NCBI GenBank assembly: GCA_030638185.1
Contig: DAOWFD010000378.1
Span: forward strand, 1-15,080
Direction: 5' to 3'
Length of the DNA stretch: 15,080 nucleotides
Source of the DNA: Candidatus Aegiribacteria sp.
Lineage (GTDB): Bacteria; Fermentibacterota; Fermentibacteria; Fermentibacterales; JCC-6
The position numbers were made by a program, and so were the translations under genes. Positions 13,362-15,080 of this stretch are shown one piece after another (positions within the stretch are counted from its first letter, which is position 1; the number at the start of each line of letters is the position of its first letter). The notes under the pieces were generated by a model that saw only the letters and a list, made by a program, of their open reading frames with translations, was not told the origin of the DNA and did no database searches.

Positions 13362-15080
13362 AACATCAGGACGCCCTTCTACATGTAAAGGGCAGTTCCC
13401 TGTTCATAGACGATTTCAAGCTGCAGAGAGATTTGCTTCATGCTGCGGTGCTTGTTTCTCCCGTTTCACATGGTGAGATACAGAAACTGGAAACCGGTAA
13501 AGCATTATCGATACCGGGAGTTGAAGTAGTCATTACAGCGAAAGACATCCCTGGAGAAAACCAGATAGGCAACATCATCATGGACGAACCACTTCTTGCG
13601 GAGAAGGAAGTTCATTTCATCGGAGAGCCCGTTGCAGTCGTACTGGCGGACTCACCGGAGAAGGCCAGACGGGCAGTAAAGGCAATCAGACTGGAAATAA
13701 AAAAAATGTCATCGGTCGTGGACCCGAGGGTACCCTTCAAAAAGGGAATGCTTATCGCACCCCCGAGAACTTTCTCTATGGGGAGCATCTCCGATGCCTG
13801 GGACAGATGCGACTGCATCGTTCAGGGACGGGCCGATTCAGGAGGGCAGGAACATCTGTACCTTGAAACACAGGGGGCCTTTGCCGTTCCAATGGAAAAC
13901 GGCTGCATAAGGATAACCTCGGGGACCCAGGGCCCTACTTTCGTACAGAAGATCGCTGCCAGAGTTCTGAGTGTACCCATGCACAGGATAGAAGTCGATG
14001 TTGGCAGGCTGGGGGGAGCTTTCGGAGGCAAGGAGGATCAGGCAACGCCATGGGCGGTAATGGCGGCACTGGGTGTGCAGCTGACCGGTAGACCGGTAAA
14101 ACTGGTACTTAATCGGAATGAAGATATGACATGGACCGGGAAGAGGCATCCCTACAGTTCCGATTTCAGGCTGGGTCTGAAAAAAGACGGCACCATGATG
14201 GCGTGGGAGGTTACCTACTATCAGAATGGAGGAGCCGCATCCGACCTTTCAACAGCGATCCTTGAACGAACACTGTTTCATTCAACAAACGCCTATTTCA
14301 TTCCCAACGTAAAAGCTACCGGTATATGCTGCAGAACCAATCTCCCGCCCAACACGGCTTTCAGGGGCTTCGGGGCGCCACAGGCCATGTACGTTTTAGA
14401 ATCGGCAATCTATTGTGCTTCTCGAAAAATGGGAATCAGCCCCCATGAGATACAGGAAAGGAATCTTCTGAAAAAGGGTGACAGATTCCCCTTCGGTATG
14501 GCATTCGAGGGAAATGAGATAAGACGATCCTGGAAGAAAGCCCTCGGTATGTACCGGGCGGGAAACAACGGGAAAAGAATCAGGGAATTCAACAACAGCA
14601 ATGTGATGTTAAAGAAAGGTATTTCATTCATGCCGGTCTGTTTCGGGATTTCTTTCACCAATATATCGATGAATCAGGCCAATGCTCTCGTTCACGTGTA
14701 TACCGATGGAAGTGTGGGAATCAGCACCGGAGCTGTTGAAATGGGACAGGGAGTCAATACTAAAATTACCCAGGTCGCGGCAAGAACCTTCGGAATTGAC
14801 CTCTGCAGGATCAAGGTGGAGACCACTAACACCACCAGGGCAGCCAACACATCACCCACTGCCGCGAGTTCAGCTGCGGACATGAACGGAAACGCTGTAA
14901 GAATAGCCTGCGGTAACATTCTCAAGCGTCTTCTGACCTTTGCCGGAATACACCTTGGCGCACCTGCGGACTGCAGGGTAGAAATGATAGATGAAATTGT
15001 GCTGATCGATGGAGAGAAGACCGATCTTGGATGGGATCAGCTTGCAGGTCTTGCATACCTGGCTAGAGTAAGCCTCTCAT
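13358..15080 (+). CDS. xdhB: Xanthine dehydrogenase-type molybdopterin subunit (3' end outside window)
   Basis: 574 residues are visible and open to the window edge; it is missing from simple ORF lists because it starts with GTG and has no stop here. The GTG at 13358 overlaps the xdhA stop (GTGA), with GGAGG 7 nt upstream. Residues about 1-120 are the aldehyde oxidase/xanthine dehydrogenase a/b hammerhead domain. The molybdopterin domains follow: GGQEHLYLET (Q164 equivalent to bovine Q767), GGAFGGKED (E226, the position of bovine E802), FRGFGAPQ (R336, position of bovine R880) and VEMGQGVNTK (460-469). R880 and E802 equivalents support a purine-type hydroxylase rather than CO dehydrogenase, which carries a distinctive Cys-containing loop that I do not see. 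The catalytic glutamate (bovine E1261) would be beyond the window. It needs a molybdenum cofactor; no maturation gene is visible. Confidence 0.92.
   Translation, partial: MKHQDALLHVKGSSLFIDDFKLQRDLLHAAVLVSPVSHGEIQKLETGKALSIPGVEVVITAKDIPGENQIGNIIMDEPLLAEKEVHFIGEPVAVVLADSPEKARRAVKAIRLEIKKMSSVVDPRVPFKKGMLIAPPRTFSMGSISDAWDRCDCIVQGRADSGGQEHLYLETQGAFAVPMENGCIRITSGTQGPTFVQKIAARVLSVPMHRIEVDVGRLGGAFGGKEDQATPWAVMAALGVQLTGRPVKLVLNRNEDMTWTGKRHPYSSDFRLGLKKDGTMMAWEVTYYQNGGAASDLSTAILERTLFHSTNAYFIPNVKATGICCRTNLPPNTAFRGFGAPQAMYVLESAIYCASRKMGISPHEIQERNLLKKGDRFPFGMAFEGNEIRRSWKKALGMYRAGNNGKRIREFNNSNVMLKKGISFMPVCFGISFTNISMNQANALVHVYTDGSVGISTGAVEMGQGVNTKITQVAARTFGIDLCRIKVETTNTTRAANTSPTAASSAADMNGNAVRIACGNILKRLLTFAGIHLGAPADCRVEMIDEIVLIDGEKTDLGWDQLAGLAYLARVSLS

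Overview
The window most likely comes from an uncultured Gram-negative bacterium. Nearly every protein next to a signal sequence is envelope-directed: Sec signal peptides, a lipobox, a twin-arginine (Tat) signal and a probable outer-membrane beta-barrel. Moderate GC, GTG starts with strong Shine-Dalgarno (SD) sequences, and the mix of genes (AmmeMemoRadiSam system, M1 peptidase, large secreted proteins, molybdenum hydroxylase) resemble candidate-phylum genomes around the FCB group, such as Fermentibacterota-like lineages. That placement is a guess from gene content, not a measurement.

Left part (1-7669, minus strand): one tightly packed six-gene operon. In transcription order it encodes an M1-family metallopeptidase with a probable C-terminal beta-barrel, an 83-aa Sec-exported protein, an AmmeMemoRadiSam radical SAM enzyme, a 56-aa GTG-started Tat-signal protein, a MEMO1-AMMECR1 fusion with a lipoprotein signal, and a polytopic membrane protein with a spermidine-synthase-like domain that runs off the window. 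Junctions are a 17-nt gap and overlaps of 11, 4, 4 and 23 nt, so the genes are almost certainly co-translated. The function of AmmeMemoRadiSam systems is not established. Here the locus looks rebuilt for the cell envelope, and the small protein before the radical SAM gene looks like its displaced N-terminus. This is the most interesting part of the window.

Centre (7670-9581, plus strand): a divergent region carries a good promoter for the big operon. It is followed by rtcB (RNA ligase; a GTG start with a strong SD replaces an implausible upstream ATG) and a small FMN nitroreductase, probably co-transcribed. A long-loop inverted repeat separates them from a convergent gene.

9636-11415: two unrelated secreted proteins of unknown function diverge from a 219-nt spacer that holds a strong promoter for each. 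The plus-strand one is a single-gene unit ending in a GC-rich hairpin.

Right part (11416-15080, plus strand): about 520 nt without a convincing gene, then the two subunits of a xanthine dehydrogenase-type molybdenum hydroxylase. The FeS/FAD subunit is complete and the molybdopterin subunit is cut by the window end. They are coupled by a GTGA overlap.

I saw no tRNA, rRNA, CRISPR array, insertion sequence or phage gene.
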